NCBI GenBank assembly: GCA_028282595.1
Contig: JANQHQ010000027.1
Span: forward strand, 1 to 64,000
Origin: Chlorobium sp.
Lineage (GTDB): Bacteria > Bacteroidota > Chlorobiia > Chlorobiales > Chlorobiaceae
Length of the DNA stretch: 64,000 nt
Direction: 5' to 3'
Shown: piece by piece, positions 44,783 through 53,549 of the stretch
Position numbering within the stretch: position 1 is the stretch's first letter
How the letters are laid out: every line of letters starts with the position of its first letter
Notes under the pieces: generated by a model
The model's input: only the letters and a program-made list of their open reading frames with translations
The model's database searches: none
What the model was told of the DNA's origin: nothing
Program-made: the position numbers and the translations under genes

Positions 44783-45742
44783 CTATCCGCCCATCTTCCG
44801 GGAAGCCTGAACATCGAACACCCCCTTAATGCGCAAGCGCAGAAGTCCCATTCCCCTCCTGATTTTTTTATACAGCGGGCTGTGCGGCTTGTACAGATTG
44901 CGATCCAGCCACCCGTCCGCGTTCACGTCCCGCTGCAGGCGACCGGGATGACGGAGGGGAAACTCCATGACCTGGAGAGTCAGCTTCGAACGCCATTCGC
45001 TCCGGCTCTTCGTATGCGTGGCATCCTCGCCGAACCCGATGTTCCGGCAGAGATTCCTTGACGGTGTTGCCGTCAACCCGTCCCTCAGCCAGCAGGAATA
45101 AAACCACTGGTAGTCCCAGGTATCGATCTCCCCGGTATGCGTCCTGTCGAACATTGCGGTCCAGTACTCCGCAAAGCCGCGATATTCCCCGCCCTTCCGC
45201 TCGAGCCAGCCCGATGCCTTCAGTTCGGGCCAGCGGCTCATCCCGAAGTCGTAATGCTTCCAGGCCCTTTTCCAGGTAGCCCATCCCCACATGTGGGGAT
45301 AGCGGCTGAAATAGTAGCTTTCATCGCCCCCATGCCCGTTACGGTTGAAATAATCGCCGGTGATCGTCATGATCCGCTCCTCGTCGCGGAACCGTTCGAG
45401 CAGTTCGTCGCAGAACCTGAAAAACGAGGGGTCGGCAAGAATATCGTCCTCGAGAATGATTCCTTCTTCCTCATGCGAAAAAAACCAGTCGATGGCGCCG
45501 GAAACAGCCGACCCGCAACCGAGATTGCCGCTTCTGAAAAGGGTTTTCAGTTCGCAGGGCCAGTCGACGGCCACGGCGATCTCCCGAACCTCGCGGCAGA
45601 GCTCCTCCTCGCCCGCCCTCTCTTTCCGCGGTCCGTCAGCCGCCACGTAGAGCCGTGGCGGCCTTTCGCGGCGGATGCACTCGAAAACCGTCCGGGTCTT
45701 TTCCGGGCGATTGAACACGAGAAACAGAAGAGGAGAATTCAT
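44783..45742 (-). CDS. GT-A glycosyltransferase of the HlpA-like type
   Basis: A 319-residue nucleotide-diphospho-sugar transferase-fold protein, related to proteins often labelled hemolytic protein HlpA. Motifs: LLFLVFNRPEKTRTVFECIR at the start, the metal-binding GIILEDDILADPSFFRFCDE, and HMWGWATWKRAWKHYD. The W-rich HMWGWATW segment is characteristic. No membrane helices. It lies 5 bp downstream of the UDP-glucuronate decarboxylase gene and might use UDP-xylose, but this is only an inference from adjacency. Confidence 0.8.
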   Translation of the reverse strand: MNSPLLFLVFNRPEKTRTVFECIRRERPPRLYVAADGPRKERAGEEELCREVREIAVAVDWPCELKTLFRSGNLGCGSAVSGAIDWFFSHEEEGIILEDDILADPSFFRFCDELLERFRDEERIMTITGDYFNRNGHGGDESYYFSRYPHMWGWATWKRAWKHYDFGMSRWPELKASGWLERKGGEYRGFAEYWTAMFDRTHTGEIDTWDYQWFYSCWLRDGLTATPSRNLCRNIGFGEDATHTKSRSEWRSKLTLQVMEFPLRHPGRLQRDVNADGWLDRNLYKPHSPLYKKIRRGMGLLRLRIKGVFDVQASRKMGG

Positions 45743-45747
45743 CCGTT

Positions 45748-46686
45748 TCAGCAGGATAACAGTTTCCTGAAATACCGGACGGTCTCACGAAGACCTTCGT
45801 CAAGCGACACCTTCGGCTCCCATCCGAGCTTGTTCTTCGCCATCGAAACGTCCGGACGCCGCTGACGCGGGTCGTCGCACGGCAGCTCCTTATAGACCAG
45901 CTTCCCCCGGCTCCCGGTAATATCGAGGACCTTTTCGGCAAGTTCGAGAATCGTGCATTCGCCGGGGTTACCTGCGTTGAGCGGGCCCGTAAACCCCTTT
46001 TCGGTCCCCATCATCAGAAGAAACGCGTCGATCATATCGTCGACGTAACAGAAACTTCTCGACTGGCTCCCGTCACCGTAAATGGTGATATCGTCGCCCT
46101 TCAGCGCCTGTACGATAAAATTGCTCACCACGCGCCCGTCTCCCGGATGCATCCCCGGCCCGTAAGTATTGAAGATGCGGACAACCTTGATATCCAGGCC
46201 GTGCTGCCGATGGTAATCGAAAAAAAGCGTCTCCGCACATCGCTTACCCTCGTCGTAGCAGCTTCTCGGGCCGACGGGATTGACTTTTCCCCAGTAGCTT
46301 TCCGGCTGGGGATGCACTTCGGGATCGCCGTATACCTCGCTCGTGGAAGCCTGCATGATCCTTGCCTTTACCCTCTTTGCCAGCCCCAGCATGTTGATGG
46401 CGCCGTGAACGCTTGTCTTGGTCGTCTGAACAGGGTCGAACTGATAATGCACCGGACTGGCGGGACAGGCCAGATTGTAGATCTCATCCACTTCGACATA
46501 GAGGGGAAAGGTTATGTCGTGACGCATGAGCTCGAAACGGGGATCGGCCAGGAGATGGAGAATGTTGCGCTTGTCGCCCGTAAAGAAATTGTCGACGCAC
46601 AGCACATCCGCTCCCCGGTCGAGAAGACGCTCGCAAAGATGCGAACCGAGAAAACCCGCTCCCCCTGTGACAAGAATCTTTTTCAT
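45748..46686 (-). CDS. uxs: UDP-glucuronate decarboxylase (UDP-xylose synthase)
   Basis: A 312-residue extended short-chain dehydrogenase that converts UDP-glucuronate to UDP-xylose with bound NAD. Very well conserved: ILVTGGAGFLGSHLCERLL, CVDNFFTGDKRNI, IYNLACPASPVHYQ, STSEVYGDPEVHPQ, and the catalytic SCYDEGKR (Y144, K148). NTYGPGMHPGDGRVVSNFI follows. No UDP-glucose dehydrogenase is in the window, so UDP-glucuronate must come from elsewhere. Start at ATG 46686; the longer open frame to 46764 overlaps the ABC transporter gene and was rejected. It implies a pentose in the glycan. Confidence 0.93.
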   Translation of the reverse strand: MKKILVTGGAGFLGSHLCERLLDRGADVLCVDNFFTGDKRNILHLLADPRFELMRHDITFPLYVEVDEIYNLACPASPVHYQFDPVQTTKTSVHGAINMLGLAKRVKARIMQASTSEVYGDPEVHPQPESYWGKVNPVGPRSCYDEGKRCAETLFFDYHRQHGLDIKVVRIFNTYGPGMHPGDGRVVSNFIVQALKGDDITIYGDGSQSRSFCYVDDMIDAFLLMMGTEKGFTGPLNAGNPGECTILELAEKVLDITGSRGKLVYKELPCDDPRQRRPDVSMAKNKLGWEPKVSLDEGLRETVRYFRKLLSC

Positions 46687-46705
46687 GCAAATGACAGCAT
46701 TGCGA

Positions 46706-48550
46706 TTACTCCGAAGGAGGCGGGCTCTCCTCCTCACCGTTCTGATAGCCCGTTCCGGCAGCAACGGTTTCCTTCATTGCTTTCAGCACCTCTCCGGTCG
46801 CACCCCTGTCGACGATCCGGCCGTTCTCGAGACGGCAGAGCCCGTCGCATTGTTCGACGGTCGTCAGACGGTGCGCCACGATAATGATGGTTTTTTTCCC
46901 GTGCAGGGCGTTGACGGCCGCCATCACGCCTTTTTCCGTTTCCGTATCCAGCGCGCTCGTGGCCTCGTCGAGCACGAGAACCGCCGGATCGTGATAGAGA
47001 GCCCTGGCGACACCGATTCTCTGCCGCTGCCCGCCGGAAAGCCGGATTCCCCTTTCCCCCACCATGGTATCGAGCCCTTCGGGAAGAGCTTCGACGTAAC
47101 TTTCAAGCTGAGCGGCCCGGATGGCCTCCTGCACGGCGTCCTCGTCGATGGAGTCGTCGGGCACCCCGAAAGCCACGTTCCGCCTGAGCGTATCGTCGGT
47201 CAGAAAGATCGACTGGGGAACGTAACCGATCCGGCTCTGCCATTCACGCAGATTGTCGTGAATATCCTTTCCGTCGACGGTTATTCTGCCCTCGCCGGGC
47301 ACAAGCAGTCCGAGTATCAGATCGACGATCGTGCTCTTGCCGGCCCCGCTCGTACCGATGAACCCGACGGTCTCGCCTGCGGTGACGGAAAGGGATACCT
47401 CTTCGAGAGCGGGTTTTTCGGTGGACGGGTAGTTGTAGGACACCCCGTCGAGACGGAGCTCCCTGAAAGACTCCCTGTGTTCGCCCTCCGCCTGCGGCGG
47501 CAGGAATGCCGGGACATCCGGGTCCAGTTCATTCTGCAGCATCTCGACGACCGGCATGCCGAACTTTATGGTCTGCATGGCGCTCAACATGCGGTTCACC
47601 GAAGGCATGAGTCGAAAAGCGGCAGCAGCGAAAAGACCGAGCTTGGGAACGACCTCCTCGATGGAGCCGTCCCGGGCGATCATCGTCAAGACCAGCACAA
47701 CCAGACTCCCCACGGCAACGAACTCGATCCAGAGCCTGGGAATCTGCTGCATGGTTGTTTCACGTTCGCCGACGACCATGCTTTTGCGGGTATGAAAAGC
47801 GAACCGTGACAGGAACTCCCTTTCGCGACCGAGCACCTTCACCTCCTTGACCCCGCCGATTCCCTGTTGAAGATGCTGAATGCGCAGACCGTCGTGCTCG
47901 TGCCGCATCGCACCCCAGCGGGTGACATAGGCCCGGGTAATCCTGTAAAAGCCCCAGCCGAAGAGACCGAAAAACCCGACGACGACGACGGCGCCGAAAG
48001 GCTCGACCAGAAGCAAAAGAAGACAGAGACCGACCAGCACCAGAGCCTCCTTGAGAAAAAGCAGGAGGGAAAAAATCACTCTGTTGGCGAACAGCCAGAT
48101 TTCGGTCGTCCCGTTGCGGATCAGCTCCGCGGAGTTGCGCTGCAGATGGAAGGTGTAGGGTTTGAGCAGATAGGTCGCGAACAGGCGTTGCGAAATACTG
48201 CCCTGAAGCCTGAAGACGAACCGGCTCTGGCGCCAGGCGAGAAAACCGAGAAAGAGCGCCTTCAGACCGTAAACACCGAAAAGAACCAGCAATCCGCCGA
48301 TAACGAGCGTAGCCCTGTCGGGATGACCGAGAAGATCGAGAGCGGGTTCCGCCTCGGGATACACCGAAAGGATATCCGGTTGCGTCAACAGGATAAGAGC
48401 GGGAACGACGAGACCGACGCCGAGCATCTCGAGCACCATTCCCGCAAGCATGAGCACGACAAGAAGCGCCGCCCGTCTTTTCTGGGAAGGTTCGAACAGC
48501 CTCCACAGACGGGTTACAAGAGAATTCGCGAACATCCGGTGATTAAACAT
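46706..48550 (-). CDS. ABC-type glycolipid flippase (PglK/WlaB-like)
   Basis: A 614-residue permease-ATPase half-transporter. The membrane domain starts LFEPSQKRRAALLVVLMLAG, like PglK, which flips undecaprenyl-diphosphate oligosaccharides. The ATPase has Walker A GTSGAGKST (about 398-406), Q-loop VPQSIFLTDDTLRRNVAFG, signature LSGGQRQRIGVARAL and Walker B VLVLDEATSALD. No Wzx-type flippase is found in the window, so this is the best candidate for moving lipid-linked units to the periplasm (inference). ATG 48550 overlaps the end of the dehydratase gene by 8 bp; ATG 48535 is an alternative. Confidence 0.85.
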   Translation of the reverse strand: MFNHRMFANSLVTRLWRLFEPSQKRRAALLVVLMLAGMVLEMLGVGLVVPALILLTQPDILSVYPEAEPALDLLGHPDRATLVIGGLLVLFGVYGLKALFLGFLAWRQSRFVFRLQGSISQRLFATYLLKPYTFHLQRNSAELIRNGTTEIWLFANRVIFSLLLFLKEALVLVGLCLLLLLVEPFGAVVVVGFFGLFGWGFYRITRAYVTRWGAMRHEHDGLRIQHLQQGIGGVKEVKVLGREREFLSRFAFHTRKSMVVGERETTMQQIPRLWIEFVAVGSLVVLVLTMIARDGSIEEVVPKLGLFAAAAFRLMPSVNRMLSAMQTIKFGMPVVEMLQNELDPDVPAFLPPQAEGEHRESFRELRLDGVSYNYPSTEKPALEEVSLSVTAGETVGFIGTSGAGKSTIVDLILGLLVPGEGRITVDGKDIHDNLREWQSRIGYVPQSIFLTDDTLRRNVAFGVPDDSIDEDAVQEAIRAAQLESYVEALPEGLDTMVGERGIRLSGGQRQRIGVARALYHDPAVLVLDEATSALDTETEKGVMAAVNALHGKKTIIIVAHRLTTVEQCDGLCRLENGRIVDRGATGEVLKAMKETVAAGTGYQNGEEESPPPSE

Positions 48551-50522
48551 TGCTGTAAGCCCCGATCCCCTTCGCCGTCTGCAGGTCAAAGCCACGGACA
48601 ACATCCCGGAGCTCTTCACCGAGCATATCGACGTCGTTACGGTCGAGAACCCTGGAAAGCCGCTCGACTCTTTCTTTCAGCTCCGGCCATGGAATAAACT
48701 CTTCGTGAGCCTTGAAAATCCGGGGATGCCCGGTGGGCAGGGGATTGTCGCCTATCAACAGTTCTTCGTGGAGTTTTTCTCCCGGCCTCAGACCGATAAT
48801 CTCTATGGTAATGTCGCCCTGCCCCGTCCGGCCGTTGCGAACCTTCAGGCCCGACAGTTCGATCATTTTTTCGGCAAGCTCGATAACCCGAACCGGCTCC
48901 CCCATATCGAGCAGAAAAACATCGCCTCCGGAAGCCATTGCACCGGCCTGAATAACCAGTTCCACCGCTTCCGAAATGGTCATGAAGTACCTGGTGATTT
49001 CAGGATCGGTAACCGTAACGGGACCGCCCTCGCGTATCTGCTGCCGGAAAAGCGGCACCACGGAGCCGCTCGATCCGAGCACGTTGCCGAAACGCACCAT
49101 GGAAAAACAGGTCGTGCCGTCCGAATCGTCTGCCAGGGCCTGCAGAATGATTTCACACAAACGCTTGCTCGCCCCCATGATATTGGTCGGCCGAACGGCC
49201 TTGTCGGTGCTGACGAGAATGAAATTTTCAACCCCGTGTTCCAGAGCAGCCGTCGCAGCGTGAAGGGTTCCCATCACGTTGTTGCGAACACCTTCCACGG
49301 GATTTATTTCCACCATTGGAACATGCTTGTAGGCCGCTGCGTGGTAGATCGTCCGGGGCTTGTAGGCGTCACAGACCGCGGAAAGCCTGCCCTGCTCGGC
49401 AACGTTGCACAGAACCGGCACGATCTCCGTTTCCTGATCTCTCCGCTCCCTGTATTTCAGCAGTTCCGTGAACAGATGGTGGAGATTCGATTCCGAATGG
49501 TCGACAAGCACCAGTCTCAGGGGAGCTGCCGAAAGTATCTGACGACAGAGCTCGCCACCTATGCTCCCCCCCGCTCCGGTAACGAGAACCGTCCCGCCGG
49601 AAATATTGCGTTCGAAAAGCGACGGGTCGGGCTTGACGGGATCGCGGCCGAGAAGATCCTCGATCTCGACTTCCTTGATATCGTTGATCGACACATTGCC
49701 CTGCGCCATATCCTCCAGGCTCGGCAGTGTGCACACATGCACGGGAAACGGCTGAAGGGCTCCCAGAATCTCGCTGCGCCGTGAACGGCCTGCGGAAGGG
49801 ATTGCGAGCAGAATATCGCTGACATCTTCTTCATCTATGGCTTTCGGAACCTGCTCGAACGCAAGCACTTTCAATCCCTTGACGGTTCGCCCCTGCAGCT
49901 TCGGGTCATCGTCGATGAATCCCGCCAGCTCGTACTTCATGGTGGCCTCGATAGCGTTGGCAAGCTGAATGCCGGCCGCACCCACGCCGTAAATCAGCAG
50001 TTTTTTCTCGATATCCCGTCCCCTGCCGGCGCGAAGCCTGCTGCTGAGAAGCACGCGGGCGACTTCCCTGCTGCCGAGAAGAACCAGAAAAAGCATCATC
50101 GGCTGAACGATGCCGACGGAACGCGGGACGCCTTTTATATTCAGCAGTACGAGGGCTGTAAAAAAAAAGATCCCGTAAACCGCGACCGCTCTGATAATGA
50201 GCTTGATGGCGCGCGCTTCGCTGTAGCGGAACACGGACCGGTACATGCCGGAACGATAGAAAACCGGAAGGGAAAACAGGAGCGCGAGAACGTAGGGAAC
50301 CCACTGGCCTCCACGGGGAGCGTGCCACACCTCGAAACGGAACGAAAAGGCCAGCCAGAGGGTGAGAACGACCGCGAAGCTGTCGAACAGCAGGGCGATC
50401 AGCTGTTTGGCGATTCTGGGCAGGGAAATCAGTTTTTCCTGGATGATCCGGAAAAAACCGGAATATAAATCGCTGGTCGTTCCGCCCGGGTTTTTCCCGT
50501 ATAGTGTACCGCCCACTCTCAC
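48543..50522 (-). CDS. Membrane-anchored UDP-N-acetylglucosamine 4,6-dehydratase (WbpM/PglF/CapD-like)
   Basis: A 659-residue protein with four N-terminal membrane helices (to about residue 150), a CoA-binding-like Rossmann domain (LLIYGVGAAGIQLANAIE), and a C-terminal dehydratase. The latter has TGAGGSIGGELCRQIL (about 312-327), YHAAAYKHVPMVEINP, and VSTDKAVRPTNIMGASKR, in which the methionine replaces the usual catalytic tyrosine, as expected for this subfamily. It would supply a UDP-4-keto-6-deoxy sugar, a substrate for the aminotransferase at 26125. Start taken as GTG 50522; the N-terminus is uncertain by a few residues. Confidence 0.9.
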   Translation of the reverse strand: MRVGGTLYGKNPGGTTSDLYSGFFRIIQEKLISLPRIAKQLIALLFDSFAVVLTLWLAFSFRFEVWHAPRGGQWVPYVLALLFSLPVFYRSGMYRSVFRYSEARAIKLIIRAVAVYGIFFFTALVLLNIKGVPRSVGIVQPMMLFLVLLGSREVARVLLSSRLRAGRGRDIEKKLLIYGVGAAGIQLANAIEATMKYELAGFIDDDPKLQGRTVKGLKVLAFEQVPKAIDEEDVSDILLAIPSAGRSRRSEILGALQPFPVHVCTLPSLEDMAQGNVSINDIKEVEIEDLLGRDPVKPDPSLFERNISGGTVLVTGAGGSIGGELCRQILSAAPLRLVLVDHSESNLHHLFTELLKYRERRDQETEIVPVLCNVAEQGRLSAVCDAYKPRTIYHAAAYKHVPMVEINPVEGVRNNVMGTLHAATAALEHGVENFILVSTDKAVRPTNIMGASKRLCEIILQALADDSDGTTCFSMVRFGNVLGSSGSVVPLFRQQIREGGPVTVTDPEITRYFMTISEAVELVIQAGAMASGGDVFLLDMGEPVRVIELAEKMIELSGLKVRNGRTGQGDITIEIIGLRPGEKLHEELLIGDNPLPTGHPRIFKAHEEFIPWPELKERVERLSRVLDRNDVDMLGEELRDVVRGFDLQTAKGIGAYSNV

Positions 50523-50576
50523 CTCTCTCTACCGCATTGTTAAAACCCTTAAGCCGGACTGCAGAGCAGCCCCAAA

Positions 50577-51581
50577 CTATAGCATGGAACTGTCGACTCC
50601 CCGCCGCTGTCGGAAAAATCCCCTGGTAAACGCAAGAAAAACCGAACTGAACAGACCGCCCGCGAACCCGAGCACTACAACCGACGCTCTCTCCGGATGA
50701 ACGCTTTCCAGGGAGGATTCCGCGGGATCGTACACTTTCAGCGCGAATTCACCGGGCGCGATGCTCGCCTGCATGACAATCCCCTCATGGTAATAGATCG
50801 CGTCAACAAGCCTCTGTCGCTCAATCGAGCTTGCGGAAAGCTGCATCTGAGCATGCAGAAACCCGAAGACTCCCGGCCGTTCCCCGGAGAGGGCTTTCAT
50901 CGGCAGACTTCCGGTCAGTCCGGCGCTCCCCGGCGTGAACCGGGCGACCTGCAGCGAGTCATGAACGCGGAGCTGCTGCCGGAGATAGGCTATTTTCCGC
51001 TTCGCCTTGTCGACCTCGTCCAGCCGTATCGCTTCGTTCACCCTGCGCATGAGCCTATCCAGCATATCGTTCGCCAGGGCGGGATCACTATCTTCCAGAA
51101 CGACCTTCACGAGCCCTCCTCCGATTTTCTGTCGGGCAACAGTCACCCTGCCCTTCAACAGTCTTGCACCTTCGCGCAGGGACGGCTCACCGCCCTTGCC
51201 GGACTGCCACACCCCGGCAACCGGATCCCACCGGTCGCTGAAAATCAGGGGCAGCAGGTTTTCACTGCGAACGAAATCCTCGAAAAAAAACGTGGACCGC
51301 AGAAGGGCCTGCGCCTGATTCCCGCGGTCTTTTTGTATCCGGACCAGCGTGCTCGAACGGGACAACGGTTTGGTGGAAAAGGCGTAGAGCGCCGCGCCGA
51401 GAGTGAACAGAAGCGTCACGACCATGATCAGCCCGCGCTCCCGCAGCAATATGTCCTTTACTTCGAAAAGGGAAACCTCAGCGTCCTGCGGGAAAAAAAC
51501 CGGCCGGCTCCCTCCGCCGGACAGTCCCGGTTCAGGCTCAGTAACCCGCCGAACCGATTCTTCAGACATGCGATACTGCAT
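50577..51581 (-). CDS. Wzz-like chain length determinant / polysaccharide co-polymerase
   Basis: About 334 residues with the two-helix Wzz topology. The first helix is at about residues 50-70 (LIMVVTLLFTLGAALYAF) and the second near the C-terminus (SVVVLGFAGGLFSSVFLAF). A periplasmic, partly coiled-coil region lies between them. No tyrosine kinase domain is attached, so it belongs to the O-antigen Wzz-like class. Together with the Wzy/WaaL-like protein it would set glycan chain length. Starts at 51581 or 51569 (both ATG) or 51617 (GTG) are possible, none with a strong ribosome-binding site. Confidence 0.82.
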   Translation of the reverse strand: MQYRMSEESVRRVTEPEPGLSGGGSRPVFFPQDAEVSLFEVKDILLRERGLIMVVTLLFTLGAALYAFSTKPLSRSSTLVRIQKDRGNQAQALLRSTFFFEDFVRSENLLPLIFSDRWDPVAGVWQSGKGGEPSLREGARLLKGRVTVARQKIGGGLVKVVLEDSDPALANDMLDRLMRRVNEAIRLDEVDKAKRKIAYLRQQLRVHDSLQVARFTPGSAGLTGSLPMKALSGERPGVFGFLHAQMQLSASSIERQRLVDAIYYHEGIVMQASIAPGEFALKVYDPAESSLESVHPERASVVVLGFAGGLFSSVFLAFTRGFFRQRRGVDSSML

Positions 51582-51630
51582 CAAACGTTCATGGGAAACC
51601 GTGAGAAACACTCGCACGGTCGAGCAATTA

Positions 51631-51658
51631 ATATAATACCGCCGGTGGAAACGGGCAA
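51631..51658 (-). promoter_or_regulatory. Candidate promoter for the wzz-like/dehydratase/flippase genes
   Basis: On the minus strand TTGCCC (51658-51653) and TATATT (51636-51631) are 16 bp apart in an otherwise GC-rich context, 50 bp upstream of the ATG at 51581 and just after the end of cysQ. A shifted TATTAT (51638-51633) overlaps it. Moderate match only. Confidence 0.35.
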
Positions 51659-51693
51659 TGAAAAACTACGAAAAAGACACGGCAATCCCTCGA

Positions 51694-52494
51694 TTATCCG
51701 GCCTGCTCCGCAATATCGCTCCCCGCGAGGAAGAAGGGGTTCCGCAGACTCTCCTTGTTATATCTCAACTCCTCTCCTGTCGACGGATCGACAAGCGTCT
51801 TCCCCGCGGCGCGAAGGATTGCGTGCGCCGCGGCCGTATCCCATTCCATTGTCGGCCCGAAACGGGGATACAGATCGGCCTCACCGGCAGCAACCATGCA
51901 GAGCTTGAGCGAACTGCCTCGCTGTACGAGTTCCAGATCGGGATGTTCGGCCCTCAGCCGCTCGACGAACGCAGCCGTTTCGTCGCTCATATGCGAACGG
52001 CTTGCGACCACCCGATAGCGACGGGGCCCCGCCTCCATCGGCAGCGTAACCGCCTCGCCACCCTGTTCCCCGCAGCCTTTTACACGGCATGCTTTTTCTC
52101 CGGCAGTTCCGACGTACAGCTCGCCGGTAACCGGAACGTATACCACTCCGAGAACCGGCAGCGACCGTTCGACAAGCGCTATATTGACCGTAAATTCCCC
52201 GTTCCGCGACAGGAACTCCCTGGTCCCGTCGAGCGGATCGATCATCCAGAACCGCTCCCACCTCCTCCGCTCATCGAAAGGCACCGCCTTGCCCTCTTCG
52301 CTCAGGACCGGCAAACCCGTCCGCCCGAGCGCTTCGGAGATGATCCGGTGCGCCGCCCTGTCGGCGAGGGTGAGGGGAGAACCGTCCTTCTTGGCCTCGA
52401 CGCCGAACTCCCCTCCGCGATAGATGTCCATGATCGCCCTGCCTGCCTCGCAGGCAGCCGCGGTCGCGATATCCCGGAGCGTCCTGCCGCTCAT
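51694..52494 (-). CDS. cysQ: 3'(2'),5'-bisphosphate nucleotidase
   Basis: A 266-residue inositol monophosphatase-fold enzyme. It hydrolyses PAP, the inhibitory product left after sulfotransferases use PAPS, to AMP. Metal-site motifs: the acidic pair in LSEEGKAVP, WMIDPLDGTREFLSRNGEF (DPLDGT about 85-90), and MEWDTAAAHAIL. VNIALVERSLPVLGVVYVP is typical of CysQ. Start: ATG 52494 overlaps the previous stop (ATGA) and follows GGGAAAGGA; an upstream ATG at 52515 was rejected. Its presence here strengthens the case that the locus performs sulfation. Confidence 0.92.
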   Translation of the reverse strand: MSGRTLRDIATAAACEAGRAIMDIYRGGEFGVEAKKDGSPLTLADRAAHRIISEALGRTGLPVLSEEGKAVPFDERRRWERFWMIDPLDGTREFLSRNGEFTVNIALVERSLPVLGVVYVPVTGELYVGTAGEKACRVKGCGEQGGEAVTLPMEAGPRRYRVVASRSHMSDETAAFVERLRAEHPDLELVQRGSSLKLCMVAAGEADLYPRFGPTMEWDTAAAHAILRAAGKTLVDPSTGEELRYNKESLRNPFFLAGSDIAEQAG

Positions 52495-53462
52495 TCCTTT
52501 CCCCCCCTTTTCCATCGGTTATGCAGCCAGAACCACTCTTCCGGATACCGGTAAATGTACCGCTCGATCGCCCGGGTGTAGCGCCTGGTCAGTTCCCTGA
52601 TATCCTCCTTGCAAAAGGAGAGGTCGGCCGTCTCGATCTCCTGCACCTCGACGATGTAGCGCCCACTTTCAAGGCGGCGGCACATCCCGAGAAACATCGG
52701 CACGTCCGCCTTGAGCGCCAGAAAGGAGGGCCCGAGAAAAACGGACGAGCTTCGCCCGAGAAACGCTGTCCTGAACCCGCCCCTAGGATCCGACTGATCT
52801 CCGAGAACGGTCATCACCCCTCCCTTTGCAAGCACGTCGAGGCCTTTGCGGAGCGCGGTCCGCTTGTACAGCACCCGGTTTCCCTTTCTTGTACGCCAGG
52901 CGTTGACATCTCTGTCGACCAGGCTGTTCTTCAACTTCTTGACAACGATGTGCATCGGCGTGACAAGCAGCCCGACGCAGAACCCGAGCAGTTCCCAGTT
53001 GCCGAAATGCGCCGAAACAACGACCGCGCCTTTTCCTGCTTCCGCCGTTTTCCGGAGAAACTCCCGCCCGTCGATATCGAGCAGCCCTGCGGCGTCCGTC
53101 CTGTCCCGTATCAACGGCAGCCGCAACACCTCGAACAGATTGATCGCCTGTCGGCGATAGACCTTTCTGGCGATGCCGGAGATCTCCTTTTTCCCTTTTT
53201 CGGGAAAGGTCCCGGAAAGATTGGCTTCGACAAGACTTCTGCGTATCCGGAAAACGTCATAGGCGACATCACCGAGCAGTTCCGCAAATCCCTCGAAACT
53301 CCGGCGGCTCATTCGCCTGACCAGAACGCCGAGAAGCAGAAAAAGCCGGTGAACGATTTTCTGGGAGCCGTTTTCCAGTTTTTTTTTCACGGAATCCATA
53401 AGTAACGGGCTCTTCGGGTTCCCTCGCGCAAAGTTTCCGGAGAACAGCGACCGCAACGACAT
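52491..53462 (-). CDS. LpxL/HtrB-family lysophospholipid (lipid A) acyltransferase
   Basis: About 323 residues, an inner-membrane-associated acyltransferase expected to add a secondary acyl chain to lipid A. Catalytic motif VSAHFGNWELLGF (H-x4-E) is intact. Other family blocks are TVLGDQSDPRGG and RYTRAIERYIYRYPEEWFWL, which ends in the conserved P-E-E-W-x-W-x-H segment. Starts at 53468 (GTG), 53462 (ATG) and 53399 (ATG, MDSVKKKLENG) are possible; the last gives the usual family length. Its end overlaps cysQ by 4 bp. Divergent from rfaE2. Confidence 0.87.
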   Translation of the reverse strand: MSLRSLFSGNFARGNPKSPLLMDSVKKKLENGSQKIVHRLFLLLGVLVRRMSRRSFEGFAELLGDVAYDVFRIRRSLVEANLSGTFPEKGKKEISGIARKVYRRQAINLFEVLRLPLIRDRTDAAGLLDIDGREFLRKTAEAGKGAVVVSAHFGNWELLGFCVGLLVTPMHIVVKKLKNSLVDRDVNAWRTRKGNRVLYKRTALRKGLDVLAKGGVMTVLGDQSDPRGGFRTAFLGRSSSVFLGPSFLALKADVPMFLGMCRRLESGRYIVEVQEIETADLSFCKEDIRELTRRYTRAIERYIYRYPEEWFWLHNRWKRGGKE

Positions 53463-53549
53463 CGCCACGGAACATCTTTTTTCCAGCCTGAAAATATCAG
53501 AAATATTTATATCTAATAAATACAGACTGGAGAAATTATTTTTCGAACG

